A stretch of DNA of 57,323 bases from contig JALHQP010000010.1 in the NCBI GenBank assembly GCA_022841885.1, forward strand, positions 1-57,323. The letters run 5' to 3'. Positions 41,104-48,898 of this stretch are shown piece after piece (position 1 is the stretch's first letter; every line of letters starts with the position of its first letter). A program made the position numbers and the translations under genes. The notes below the pieces were generated by a model. It was not told the origin of the DNA. It was given only the letters and a program-made list of their open reading frames with translations, and ran no database searches. Source of the stretch: Aquincola sp. Its GTDB lineage: Bacteria > Pseudomonadota > Gammaproteobacteria > Burkholderiales > Burkholderiaceae_C.

Positions 41104-41844
41104 TCAGTTCCCGAGGTAGGCGTCGAGCACCTGCTTGTTGGCGCGGATCTCGGCCGGCGTGCCGATGGCCATCACCTTGCCTTCGACCATCACCAGGATG
41201 CGGTGGCAAAGGTCCATCACGAAGTCCATGTTGTGCTCGATGACGACGAACGATCCTTTGCGCGTCTTGTTGAGTTCCTTCAGCAGCGAGCTGATGCCGC
41301 CCACCAGCGACGGGTTGACGCCGGCGCAAGGCTCGTCGAGCAACACCAGGTCGGGCTCGCTCATGAAGGCCATCGCGATGTCGACCAGCTTCTGCTGGCC
41401 GTAGCTCAGCTCGCCGGCCTTCTTGTCCGCCACGTGGCGGATGCGGAACTGGTCGATCAGCGCGTCGGCCTTGGCGCCCAGGCCCGAGTCGCCGGGCGCG
41501 AACATGCGGCTGAACATCGAGCCCTGGTGCTCCTGCGCGGCCACCAGCAGGTTGTCGCGCACGGTCATCTTGCCGAACACCTGCAGGGTCTGGAAGGTGC
41601 GGCCGACGCCCTTCTGGTTCAGCTCCTGCGGCGACAGGCCGGTGATGTCCTGGTCCTTGAGGATGATGCGGCCTTCGTCGGGCTCGATCTGCCCCAGCAC
41701 CGAGTTGAACATCGTCGTCTTGCCCGAACCGTTGGGCCCGATCACGCCGAAGATCTCGCCCGGCATCACCTCGAAGCTGACGCCGTCCACGGCCTTGATC
41801 GCGCCATAGGCCTTCTTCAGGCCGGTCACCTTGAGCAGCGTCAT
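41104..41844 (-). CDS. livG: ABC transporter ATP-binding protein LivG
   Basis: 246 residues. Walker A GPNGSGKTTMFNSVLG, signature LSYGQQKLVDIAMAFMSEPD, Walker B LVLLDEPCAGVNP and H-loop FVVIEHNMDFVMDLC, plus the LivG C-terminal extension ANKQVLDAYLG. The ATG at 41844 overlaps the livM stop by 4 bases. Works as heterodimer with LivF. Confidence 0.95.
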   Translation of the reverse strand: MTLLKVTGLKKAYGAIKAVDGVSFEVMPGEIFGVIGPNGSGKTTMFNSVLGQIEPDEGRIILKDQDITGLSPQELNQKGVGRTFQTLQVFGKMTVRDNLLVAAQEHQGSMFSRMFAPGDSGLGAKADALIDQFRIRHVADKKAGELSYGQQKLVDIAMAFMSEPDLVLLDEPCAGVNPSLVGGISSLLKELNKTRKGSFVVIEHNMDFVMDLCHRILVMVEGKVMAIGTPAEIRANKQVLDAYLGN

Positions 41845-42827
41845 GCCTGGGCTCCGATCTTGCTGGCGGCCGCGGCGCGTGCGGCCGAGGCTTCCTTCGC
41901 ATGCCTTCTCGCCCGCAGCTTGTCGGGGATGGAGAGCAGCCCGTCGGGCAGCCACAGCATCAGCAGCACGACCGCGGTGCCGAACACGAACAGGTACCAG
42001 CCCTGGGCGAAGCGCAGCCACTCGGGCAGGATCACGCCGACCGCCGAGCCGAGCAGCGGGCCCCAGAAGTAGCCCGCGCCGCCGACGACGACCATCAGGT
42101 ACATCATGATCGAGGCGCCGACCGTGAAGGGCGCCGGTTCGATGAACTCCACCAGCGGCGCGAACAGCGCGCCCGCCACGCCGGCATACACCGCGCCGAT
42201 CGCGAACGAGAGCAGCGTGTAGGCCTGGATGTTGACGCCCAGGCTCTCGGCGCGGATCGGGTTGTCGCGCAACGCCGTGAAGGCCTTGCCCCAGGGCGAG
42301 GCCAACAGCTTCCACAGCAGCGCGCACATGATGACCGTGATGCCGAGGATGAAGTAGTAGAACTTCAGGTTGCTCGACAGGTCCAGGCCGAACAATTCGG
42401 GCCTCGCGATGTTGTTGATGCCGAAGGTGCCGCCGGTCAGCCATTCCTCGTTGCGCATCACCAGCCACAGCGCGGTGTTGAAGCCGAGCGTCGCGAACGC
42501 GAGGTAGATCGTCTGCACGCGCAGCGCCGGGAAGCCCAGGCCGAGGCCGACGACGAAGCAGCCCAGCATCGCCAGCGGCAACCCGATCCAGAAGCTGATG
42601 CCGGCCTTGAGCAGGATCGCCACCGTGTAGGCGCCGATGCCGAAGAAGGCGGCGTGGCCCAGGCTCTTCTGGCCGGCGTAGCCGATCGTCAGGTTCAGGC
42701 CCATGGTCGCGATGACGAACACGAGCCAGTAGCTGAACAGGTAGATGCCGTAGTTCTTCAGGAACGGGGGCACGAACAGCAGCACGGCGGCAATGACGGC
42801 TGCGAGGGTCCAGTGGATGGGCTTCAT
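41841..42827 (-). CDS. livM: ABC transporter permease LivM
   Basis: 328 residues with about ten membrane helices. Family landmarks are GLNLTIGYAGQKSLGHAAFFGIGAY split over helices 2-3, EESLGVN-type loop here as IRAESLGVNIQAYTLLSFA, and GGAGYFWGPLLGSAVGV. Inner-membrane permease partner of LivH. Overlaps livH and livG by 4 bases each, a tightly coupled operon. Confidence 0.94.
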   Translation of the reverse strand: MKPIHWTLAAVIAAVLLFVPPFLKNYGIYLFSYWLVFVIATMGLNLTIGYAGQKSLGHAAFFGIGAYTVAILLKAGISFWIGLPLAMLGCFVVGLGLGFPALRVQTIYLAFATLGFNTALWLVMRNEEWLTGGTFGINNIARPELFGLDLSSNLKFYYFILGITVIMCALLWKLLASPWGKAFTALRDNPIRAESLGVNIQAYTLLSFAIGAVYAGVAGALFAPLVEFIEPAPFTVGASIMMYLMVVVGGAGYFWGPLLGSAVGVILPEWLRFAQGWYLFVFGTAVVLLMLWLPDGLLSIPDKLRARRHAKEASAARAAAASKIGAQA

Positions 42828-43699
42828 ACCTTGCGCTCCACCTTCTTGCCCAAGAGGCCTTGCGGCTTGAACAGGATCACCACCATGAAGATGATCAAGG
42901 CGACCGCGTCCTTGTAGGCCGGCGAGATGTAGGCTGCGGCCAGGTTCTCGCTGACGCCGACGATCACGCCGCCGAGCAGCGCGCCGCGGCTGTTGTTGAA
43001 GCCGCCGATGATCGCGGCGAAGAAGGCCTTGGTGCCGAGCGACTCGCCCATGTCGAACTTGGCGAGGTAGGTCGGCGTGACCAGCAGCGCCGCCGCGCAG
43101 GCCAGCACCGCGTTGATCGCGAAGGTGTAGAAGATCATGCGCGGCACGTTGATGCCGAGCACGGTGGCGCTCTCGGTGTTCTGCGCCACCGCCTGCATCG
43201 CGCGACCGGTGACTGTCTTGTTGAGGTAGGCCTGGGTGCCGAGCACCAGGGCCAGCGCGACCGCCAGCGTGCCGATGTCCGCCAGCGTCACGTTGACGCC
43301 GGCGATCGTGAACAGCTGGTCGGCGAACAGCGACGGGAACGGGTGCGCCTCGGCGCTGTAGCCGGCACGGACGCCGTTGCGCGCCGCGATCGACAGGCCG
43401 ATGGTGGCCACCACGATCGGCATCAGGCCGAACTTGAGCAGCGGGTCGGCGATGCCGCGCTTGAAGGCCCAGCCCAGCACCACCACCGCCACCAGGCAGG
43501 TGGCCAGGAAGGCGAACGGCAGCGGCAAGCCCATCGCGCCGAAGGCCAGCATCATGAAGGCCGGCAGCATGACGAACTCGCCCTGGGCGAAGTTGATCGT
43601 GCCGCTGGCCTGCCAGAGCAGCGTGAACCCGAGCGCCGCGAGCGCGTAGATCGCGCCCGTGGCCATGCCGGAGATCAGCAGTTGGAGGAAGTCGGTCAT
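42824..43699 (-). CDS. livH: ABC transporter permease LivH
   Basis: 291 residues with about eight membrane helices. Landmarks are LLISGMATGAIYALAALGF, TINFAQGEFVMLPAF, the cytoplasmic loop GRAMQAVAQNTESATVLGIN and GGFNNSRGALLGGVIVG. First gene of livHMGF; the ATG is at 43699 with GGAGGAA upstream. There is no receptor gene in this operon. Divergent from the IclR-type regulator across 169 bases. Confidence 0.94.
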   Translation of the reverse strand: MTDFLQLLISGMATGAIYALAALGFTLLWQASGTINFAQGEFVMLPAFMMLAFGAMGLPLPFAFLATCLVAVVVLGWAFKRGIADPLLKFGLMPIVVATIGLSIAARNGVRAGYSAEAHPFPSLFADQLFTIAGVNVTLADIGTLAVALALVLGTQAYLNKTVTGRAMQAVAQNTESATVLGINVPRMIFYTFAINAVLACAAALLVTPTYLAKFDMGESLGTKAFFAAIIGGFNNSRGALLGGVIVGVSENLAAAYISPAYKDAVALIIFMVVILFKPQGLLGKKVERKV

Positions 43700-43800
43700 G
43701 GCCGCGCGCTCAAAGCTGAGCTCGTCTCCTGTGGTTGTGGTTCGGGGCGCGCTGAACGATAGGCAGACGCCCCTGTGGCGACAAGCGGTTTCACCCTGCA

Positions 43801-43819
43801 GCGCGCGATAATCGCGCGC
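43801..43819. promoter_or_regulatory. 19-bp perfect palindrome between livH and the IclR regulator
   Basis: GCGCGCGAT-A-ATCGCGCGC. It lies in the divergent control region, 102 bases before livH and 50 bases before the regulator start, and includes GATAAT, a possible -10 element. Candidate operator of the IclR-type regulator. Confidence 0.5.
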
Positions 43820-43868
43820 CCTGCGCGCTCCCCGAGCGTTCCTGGGGTTTCTACCGAGTTCACGTTCG

Positions 43869-44651
43869 ATGTCTGCCCAAGCCCTTACCGAACCCATCGC
43901 GCGCCGCGACGTGATCGACGGCCTGGGCAAGGGCTTGCGCGTCATCGAAGCCTTCGACGACGAGCATCCGCAGCTCACCCCGAGCGAGGCCGCGCTGCGC
44001 GCTGGCGTCACGCGCACGGCGGCGCGGCGCTACCTGCTGAGCCTGGTGCACTTCGGCTACGCGGCCACCGACGGCAAGCAGTTCTGGCTCGCGCCGCGCG
44101 TGCTGCGCCTTGGCCAGAGCTACCTCGAAGCGGCGCGCCTGCCGCGCCTGCTGCAGCCCTTCATCCAGCGCGCCTCGGTGCAGAGCGGTCACACCGTCAA
44201 TGCCAGCGTGCTCGACGAGCACGAGGTGGTCTACATCGCCCGCAGCACCTCGCCGCGCTGGTTGACGATCGGCTATGCGCCGGGGGTGCGCGTGCCGGCG
44301 CATGTGGTAACGCCGGGTGTGGTGGTGCTGGCCACCTTCGGCGACGACGCGCTGGACGCCTGGCTCGCCGCGCACGAGTTCACCTCGTTCACGCCGCAGA
44401 CCAACACCGACCCGGCGCGCTTCAAGGCCCAGGTGCTGGAGGCGCGCACGCTCGGCTACTGGCACTCCGAGCAGCAGCTCGACGCCGGGCTGCGCGGCAT
44501 GTCGGTGCCGCTGATCGACCGCCGCGGCCGCTGCCGCGGCGCGGTCGGCATGACGGTGCCGATGCCGGCCTACCGCAGCGGCGAGCACATGGTCGAGACC
44601 GTGCTGCCGGTGCTGCGCGACACGGTGCAGGCGCTGCGGCCGCTGATCTAG
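43869..44651 (+). CDS. IclR-family regulator, PcaR/PcaU/PobR type
   Basis: 260 residues. The helix-turn-helix begins with the PcaR-branch pattern DVIDGLGKGLRVIEAFDD, then LTPSEAALRAGVTRTAARRYLL. The effector domain contains HTVNASVLDEHEVVYIARS and GLRGMSVPLIDRRGRCRGAVG. This branch controls protocatechuate and 4-hydroxybenzoate genes in response to beta-ketoadipate or the aromatic acid. Its divergent neighbour is livHMGF, which suggests the importer serves an aromatic pathway (inference). Confidence 0.93.
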   Translation: MSAQALTEPIARRDVIDGLGKGLRVIEAFDDEHPQLTPSEAALRAGVTRTAARRYLLSLVHFGYAATDGKQFWLAPRVLRLGQSYLEAARLPRLLQPFIQRASVQSGHTVNASVLDEHEVVYIARSTSPRWLTIGYAPGVRVPAHVVTPGVVVLATFGDDALDAWLAAHEFTSFTPQTNTDPARFKAQVLEARTLGYWHSEQQLDAGLRGMSVPLIDRRGRCRGAVGMTVPMPAYRSGEHMVETVLPVLRDTVQALRPLI

Positions 44652-44658
44652 CCTCGGA

Positions 44659-44672
44659 TTGACGCGCCTCAA
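44659..44672 (+). promoter_or_regulatory. FNR/ANR-like box upstream of uspA
   Basis: TTGA-CGCGCC-TCAA, centred 66.5 bases before the uspA ATG. A TAGAGT -10-like hexamer at 44695-44700 implies a start near 44707, i.e. the box centre at -41.5, the class II FNR position. Control of universal stress genes by ANR/FNR is well established in other proteobacteria. Confidence 0.6.
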
Positions 44673-44731
44673 GCAGGGCGCCGCGCGTGCGTCCTAGAGT
44701 GACTTGGAGTCATTCGAAAGAGGAACGCCGC

Positions 44732-45175
44732 ATGATCAAGAACCTGCTGGTGCCGGTGGACGGCACCGACCTGTCCGAACGCGCCATGACGCAGAGCATC
44801 GCGCTGGCGCGCCAGCTCGGCGCGGCCATCGTCGGTTTCGTCGCAGAGCCCGACATGCCGCTGCCGAACATGTCGACCAACCCCTACCGCTACCAGCGCG
44901 ACGCGGCGGCGCATGCGGTGGTCACCGATACGCACGCCCATGAGCTGCTGGCCACCTTCGGCGAGCGGGCGCAGGCCGCGGGGGTCGCCTTCAGCGGCCG
45001 CCACCTGCGCACCGACGGCATCGACATCGCCATCGCCGGCGTGGCCGACGAGCTGGACTCGCCGATGATCGTGATGGTCACGCATGGCCGCGGCGCGTTT
45101 GCCGGCCTGCTGTTCGGCTCGCACACCAAGGGCGTGATGGAGCGCACCAAGGTGCCGCTGCTGGTACTGCACTGA
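44732..45175 (+). CDS. Universal stress protein (UspA family)
   Basis: 147 residues, a single Usp domain: IKNLLVPVDGTDLSERAMTQ at the N-terminus and the ATP-binding-type loop VMVTHGRGAFAGLLFGSHTK near the C-terminus (G-x-x-G-x9-G-S pattern approximately kept), ending VPLLVLH. Cytoplasmic stress or low-oxygen survival protein. It has its own FNR-like promoter and a strong stem-loop after the stop. Convergent with the BON lipoprotein gene. Confidence 0.93.
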   Translation: MIKNLLVPVDGTDLSERAMTQSIALARQLGAAIVGFVAEPDMPLPNMSTNPYRYQRDAAAHAVVTDTHAHELLATFGERAQAAGVAFSGRHLRTDGIDIAIAGVADELDSPMIVMVTHGRGAFAGLLFGSHTKGVMERTKVPLLVLH

Positions 45176-45178
45176 ACT

Positions 45179-45205
45179 GCGGCCCGGCGTGCAAGGCCGG
45201 GCCGC
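45179..45205 (+). terminator. Strong GC hairpin between uspA and the BON gene
   Basis: GCGGCCCGGC (45179-45188) and GCCGGGCCGC (45196-45205) pair perfectly over 10 bp with the loop GTGCAAG, three bases after the uspA stop. No U-run follows, so termination may be bidirectional or factor-aided. Confidence 0.7.
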
Positions 45206-45237
45206 AGGCACCTCAGCTGTCTGTAGCGTCAGGCGCG

Positions 45238-45663
45238 TCAGCGCGAGGGTGACACCGTGAGCTGGTTGTCGACGGCGACGACGCCGTCGACCGCACGCGC
45301 CAGCGTGGTGGCGCGCTCGCGAGACTTGGCGTCGGGCGCGGTGCCGTTCAGGCGCACGCGGCCGGCTTGCGAGTCGACGTCGATCTTCAGCGCGCTCAGC
45401 TCCTTGTCCTTGGCCAGCTCGGCATTGACCGAGGCCGTGATCGTCGCGTCCTTGACCTTGTCGGCGACCTCGGTGCCGGCCTTGTCGGCCGCATTGCGTG
45501 CGTCGGCCGTCATCGACTCGGCCTTGCGCTCGACCTGGTTGACGGTGCTGTCGATGCGTTGGCCGATCGTGCGCTCGTCTTCGCGTTCGCCACAGGCGGC
45601 CAGTGACAGCGCGATGGCAGCTGCGGCCGCCACGGGCAGCAGGCGGGGGAGATGTCGTGTCAT
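45238..45663 (-). CDS. BON-domain lipoprotein
   Basis: 141 residues. A signal peptide ending in a lipobox (IALSLAACG) points to an outer-membrane or periplasmic lipoprotein. The helical middle ERKAESMTADARNAADKAGTE is followed by one BON domain (ITASVNAELAKDKELSALKI, VRLNGTAPDAKSRERATTLA, GVVAVDNQLTV). OsmY-like proteins of this type help keep the envelope stable under stress. Grouped with uspA and csbD-like genes as a stress island. Confidence 0.9.
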   Translation of the reverse strand: MTRHLPRLLPVAAAAAIALSLAACGEREDERTIGQRIDSTVNQVERKAESMTADARNAADKAGTEVADKVKDATITASVNAELAKDKELSALKIDVDSQAGRVRLNGTAPDAKSRERATTLARAVDGVVAVDNQLTVSPSR

Positions 45664-45693
45664 GGTGTGCTCCTTGTCGGTGCGTGGGCCAGG

Positions 45694-45921
45694 TCAGTGG
45701 CGGGGGGCGTCGAGCCAGCGCTCGTCGGAGCGCTTCTCGAAGTCGCGTACCTGGCGCTCGGCGTCGTCCTTGGCGATGCCGTAGCACTCCTGGATCTTGC
45801 CGGCCAGCATGTCGCGCTTACCGGCGATGCGGTCGAGGTCGTCGTCGGTGAGCTTGCCCCACTGCTCCTTGACCTTGCCCTTGAGCTGCTTCCAGTTGCC
45901 TTCGATGCGGTTCCAGTTCAT
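45694..45921 (-). CDS. CsbD family stress protein
   Basis: 75 residues. The N-terminus MNWNRIEGNWKQLKGKVKEQ is the CsbD signature, followed by WGKLTDDDLDRIAGKRDMLAGKIQ. Small hydrophilic general-stress protein of unknown mechanism. Start ATG 45921 is fixed by the signature; a longer frame upstream has none. It lies 30 bases before the BON gene on the same strand, probably one transcript. Confidence 0.93.
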   Translation of the reverse strand: MNWNRIEGNWKQLKGKVKEQWGKLTDDDLDRIAGKRDMLAGKIQECYGIAKDDAERQVRDFEKRSDERWLDAPRH

Positions 45922-46162
45922 GCGAACTCCCTGCGCGCGAACGCGCCGTTGAGGTGAAGGGCCGGCGCCAGCCGCCTGCCCATGCAACCCACTCTAGGAG
46001 CGCGGCGACGCGCCGGATGTCGGCCCCGGCCGGGCGGCGGCGTAGGACAAGCGGAGCGGCCGGCAAGCGCCTGTGTCAATGCGTTTTGAACCGTTGCGCG
46101 CCGCGCCGCAACCCAGGGGCATGGCGATCCGATGTGGACCGCCGCCACCGCAGGAGAGCACC

Positions 46163-46321
46163 ATGGGCACCACCCGCATCGAGCAGGCCATCGACGAGTT
46201 CGACCCGCTGGGCGACGACGACAGCTGCTGCGACGACATCCGCCTGGCCTGGCTGGCCGACGAGCAGGGCTGCGACGGCGGCGACGGCCGCGACTTCGAC
46301 TCGCTCTGGACCGACCGCTGA
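46163..46321 (+). CDS. Small acidic cysteine-containing protein, unknown
   Basis: 52 residues: 16 Asp/Glu against 4 Arg, and three Cys, two adjacent (residues 22, 23, 37). I do not recognise a family. AGGAGAG lies at proper distance before the ATG, and the acidic composition is not what random GC-rich sequence gives (arginine/alanine), so it is likely real. It faces the csbD-like gene across 241 bases holding no other gene. It could chelate a metal; that is only a guess from composition. Confidence 0.55.
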   Translation: MGTTRIEQAIDEFDPLGDDDSCCDDIRLAWLADEQGCDGGDGRDFDSLWTDR

Positions 46322-46344
46322 GCCTCGCGGCGCGGAGCGCGACC

Positions 46345-46656
46345 GTGGGCCGCCGCCTCGTTGCCTGGCTGTCGGCCGCGGCCTGCCTCGCCGGTACGGG
46401 TGTAGGCGCCCAGGCGGGGCAGGACGACGGGCCCGGTGGAGCCGACGCCGCGCCGGCCTGGCACGGCCCGGCCCTTCAGCGGTCGCGAGCCGGCTTCGAG
46501 CGCTCGCTCGAGGACGAGCCTTCGCCCCTGAAGCGGCTGGCGCGCGGCACGCTGTGGCGCGCGCAGCTCGACGAGGACACCAGCCTGTCGCTGCGCCTGC
46601 GCGGCGGCAAGCTCGGGCTGGTGCTGGCCGTGCGCTTCAACAGCGGCGGCGGCTGA
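46345..46656 (+). CDS. Small secreted protein, unknown
   Basis: 103 residues starting at GTG 46345 with GGAG seven bases upstream. The N-terminus GRRLVAWLSAAACLAGTGVGAQA reads as a cleavable signal peptide (AQA|G). The mature part is charged, with a central FERSLEDEPSPLKRLARGTL and a beta-rich end LSLRLRGGKLGLVLAVRF. No family is recognised. It lies 23 bases after the small acidic protein and may share its transcript. Other starts are possible. Confidence 0.5.
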   Translation: MGRRLVAWLSAAACLAGTGVGAQAGQDDGPGGADAAPAWHGPALQRSRAGFERSLEDEPSPLKRLARGTLWRAQLDEDTSLSLRLRGGKLGLVLAVRFNSGGG

Positions 46657-46665
46657 AGCGCCCGC

Positions 46666-47118
46666 TCAGCCCTTCGCGGCCTTCACCGCCGACACCGCGG
46701 CGCGCAGCGCCAGCAGGTAGCTGTCGACCCCGAAGCCGCAGATCTGCCCCTTGACGATCTCGGCGAACACCGAGACATGGCGGAACGGCTCGCGCGCGTG
46801 GATGTTGCTCATGTGCAGCTCAACCACCGGGCAGGTCAGGATCGCCAGCGCGTCGCGGATGCCGTAGCTGTAGTGGGTCCAGGCGCCGGCGTTGATCAGC
46901 ACCGCGTCCTTGCCCTCGGCGTAGGCCTTGTGGATGCGGCCGCACATGTCGCCTTCGCTGTCGGTCTGGAAGCTCTCGACCTCGGCGCCGAGCTCCTGGC
47001 CGAGCGAGCGCAGTTGGTCGTCGATCTGCGCCAGCGTGATGGTCCCGTACTGCTTGGGGTCGCGCTTGCCGAACATGCTGTGGTTGATGCCGTGCAGCAT
47101 CAGGATCTTGAGTGCCAT
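46666..47118 (-). CDS. aroQ: Type II 3-dehydroquinate dehydratase (divergent)
   Basis: 150 residues, normal length for AroQ. Active-site pieces present: the lid Arg and Tyr in GKRDPKQYGT, VLINAGAWTHYSYGIRDAL (Asn, His), VELHMSNIHAREPFRHVS (His, Arg). The first strand motif, usually NGPNLNLLG, is HGINHSMFG here, so the strictly conserved Asn/Pro pattern is altered. The enzyme interconverts 3-dehydroquinate and 3-dehydroshikimate. It lies 79 bases after an aroE-like gene on the same strand. A catabolic role is as likely as a biosynthetic one. Start ATG 47118. Confidence 0.87.
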   Translation of the reverse strand: MALKILMLHGINHSMFGKRDPKQYGTITLAQIDDQLRSLGQELGAEVESFQTDSEGDMCGRIHKAYAEGKDAVLINAGAWTHYSYGIRDALAILTCPVVELHMSNIHAREPFRHVSVFAEIVKGQICGFGVDSYLLALRAAVSAVKAAKG

Positions 47119-47197
47119 GGCCTTGTCCTCGTCAATGGATCGTATTCTCGCCGTCCCCTGGTCGGCGGGCACAACAGCGCACGCTGAGTGAGCAGCG

Positions 47198-48022
47198 TCA
47201 ACGCAGCGGCACCGTGAGCTCGTCGATCAGCCAGCGTGTCTCAGGGCGCACGCCGCGCCACCAGACCCAGGCTTGCGCCGCCTGCTCGACCAGCATGCCC
47301 ACGCCGTCGGCCAGGCGCGGCACGCCGGCTTCGTGTGCGGCGCGCAGGAAGGGTGTGAGGCCCTTGCCATAACTCAACTCGTAGGCCAGCGCCGCGCCGC
47401 GCAGCGCGGCGGGGCCGACGGGGGGTGGTTCGTCGCGCAGCGTGGTGCTGGTGGCGTTGGCCACCAGGTCGAAGCGCTCACCAGCCAGATCGTCGAGGCC
47501 GCAGCCGGTGACGCGACCTTGTCCGGCGAACTGCTGCGCCAGATCGTGCGCCTTGGCCGCCGTGCGGTTCGCCACCACCAGCGCCGCGGGCGCGCAGGCG
47601 AGGAAGGGCGCGAGCACGCCGCGCACCGTGCCACCGGCACCCAGCACCAGCACGCGCTTGCCGCGCAGTGCGAAGCCGAGGTTGCGCTCGATGTCGATCA
47701 CCAGCCCGACACCGTCGAACATCTCGGCCAGGATGCGGCCATCGGGCTCGAACTTCAGGCAGTTGGAGGCGCCAGCCTGCTCGGCGCGCGGCAGCCGTTC
47801 GGTGGCCAACGCGTAGGCGTCGAGCTTGAAGGGTGTGGTGATGTTGCAACCCTTGGCGCCCCCATCGCGGAAGGCCAACGCGGCGGCTGCGAAACCGTCC
47901 GGCCCGGTTTCCACCAGCCCGTACTCCACATCGTGACCGAGCGCCTTCGCGAAGCCGTTGTGGATCTGCGGCGACTTGCTGTGGCCGATGGGGTGGCCGA
48001 AGAGGGCGTAGCGGTCGGTCAT
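47198..48022 (-). CDS. aroE: Shikimate dehydrogenase family protein (NADP type)
   Basis: 274 residues. The substrate motif is canonical (GHPIGHSKSPQIHNGF, both Ser kept) and the catalytic Lys is in NITTPFKLDAY. The Asp motif is AEMFDGVGLV instead of GDNTDGxG. The cofactor site LVLGAGGTVRGVLAPFLA is followed by VVANRTAAKAHDL, the NRT pattern that selects NADP. So this one looks like the biosynthetic or reductive member, unlike the two NAD-type copies in the window. Grouped with aroQ downstream. Confidence 0.87.
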   Translation of the reverse strand: MTDRYALFGHPIGHSKSPQIHNGFAKALGHDVEYGLVETGPDGFAAAALAFRDGGAKGCNITTPFKLDAYALATERLPRAEQAGASNCLKFEPDGRILAEMFDGVGLVIDIERNLGFALRGKRVLVLGAGGTVRGVLAPFLACAPAALVVANRTAAKAHDLAQQFAGQGRVTGCGLDDLAGERFDLVANATSTTLRDEPPPVGPAALRGAALAYELSYGKGLTPFLRAAHEAGVPRLADGVGMLVEQAAQAWVWWRGVRPETRWLIDELTVPLR

Positions 48023-48115
48023 GTCGGAAATGCAACGATGGCCTGGCATGGCGCCGGGCGGCCCCACGATTGTGCGTCTGCGCCGCCGCCGGCCCGACTC
48101 GGATAAATTCGGCCC

Positions 48116-48898
48116 ATGCCACCGACCACCAGCCGCGCGCTGTTCGACCTGACCGGGCGCACCGCGCTCGTCACCGGCTCCACCCGTGGTATCGGCTATG
48201 CGCTGGCACTCGGGTTGGGGCAGGCGGGGGCGGAGGTGGTGGTCAACAGCCGCCAGCCGGCGGCGGTGGACGCGGCAGTCGCGCAGCTGCGCGACGCCGA
48301 CATCGCGGCGCGCGGCGCCGCCTTCGACGTCGCCGACGAAGCCTCGGTGGTGCGCGCCTTCGAGGCGCTCGACCGCGACGGTGTGTCGGTGGACATCCTG
48401 GTCAACAACGCCGGCATCCAGCACCGCAAGCCGATGCTCGAACTGGAGCTCGCCGACTGGCAGCGCGTGATCGACACCAACCTCACCGCCGCCTTCCTGG
48501 TGGGCCGCGAGGCGGCGCGCCGCATGGTGGCACGCGGACGCGGCGGCAAGATCATCAACATCGGGTCGCTGACCAGCGAGGCCGCGCGCGCCACGGTGGC
48601 GCCCTACACGGTGGCCAAGGCCGGCATCAAGCTGCTGTCGAAGTCGATGGCCGCCGAGTGGGCCAAGCACGACATCCAGGCCAACTCGATCGGGCCCGGC
48701 TACATCGTCACCGACATGAACGAGGCCCTGGTCAAGAACCCCGAGTTCGACGCCTGGGTCAAGGCCAGCAACCCGGCGCAGCGCTGGGGTCGGCCTGACG
48801 AGCTGGTGGGCACGGCGGTGTACCTCGCGTCGGCGGCGTCCAACTACGTCAACGGGCAGATCATCTACGTCGACGGCGGCTGGCTCTCGGTTCTATGA
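48116..48898 (+). CDS. SDR, gluconate 5-dehydrogenase type
   Basis: 260 residues: FDLTGRTALVTGSTRGIGYA at the N-terminus, VVVNSRQPAAVDAA, ILVNNAGIQHRKPMLEL, IINIGSLTSEAARATVAPYT and YTVAKAGIKLLSKSMA, then VYLASAASNYVNGQIIYVDGG. The IQHRKP and SEAARATVAPY patterns are those of 5-keto-D-gluconate reductase (IdnO/Gno). NADP-linked (Ser-Arg after strand 2). The stop overlaps the gluconokinase start by 4 bases, supporting gluconate metabolism. Divergent from aroE across 93 bases. Confidence 0.88.
   Translation: MPPTTSRALFDLTGRTALVTGSTRGIGYALALGLGQAGAEVVVNSRQPAAVDAAVAQLRDADIAARGAAFDVADEASVVRAFEALDRDGVSVDILVNNAGIQHRKPMLELELADWQRVIDTNLTAAFLVGREAARRMVARGRGGKIINIGSLTSEAARATVAPYTVAKAGIKLLSKSMAAEWAKHDIQANSIGPGYIVTDMNEALVKNPEFDAWVKASNPAQRWGRPDELVGTAVYLASAASNYVNGQIIYVDGGWLSVL

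Noticed and set aside
46076-46089. Further FNR-like box before the small acidic protein
   Set aside because: TCAA-N6-TTGA is the motif turned inside out and does not fit FNR half-site orientation.
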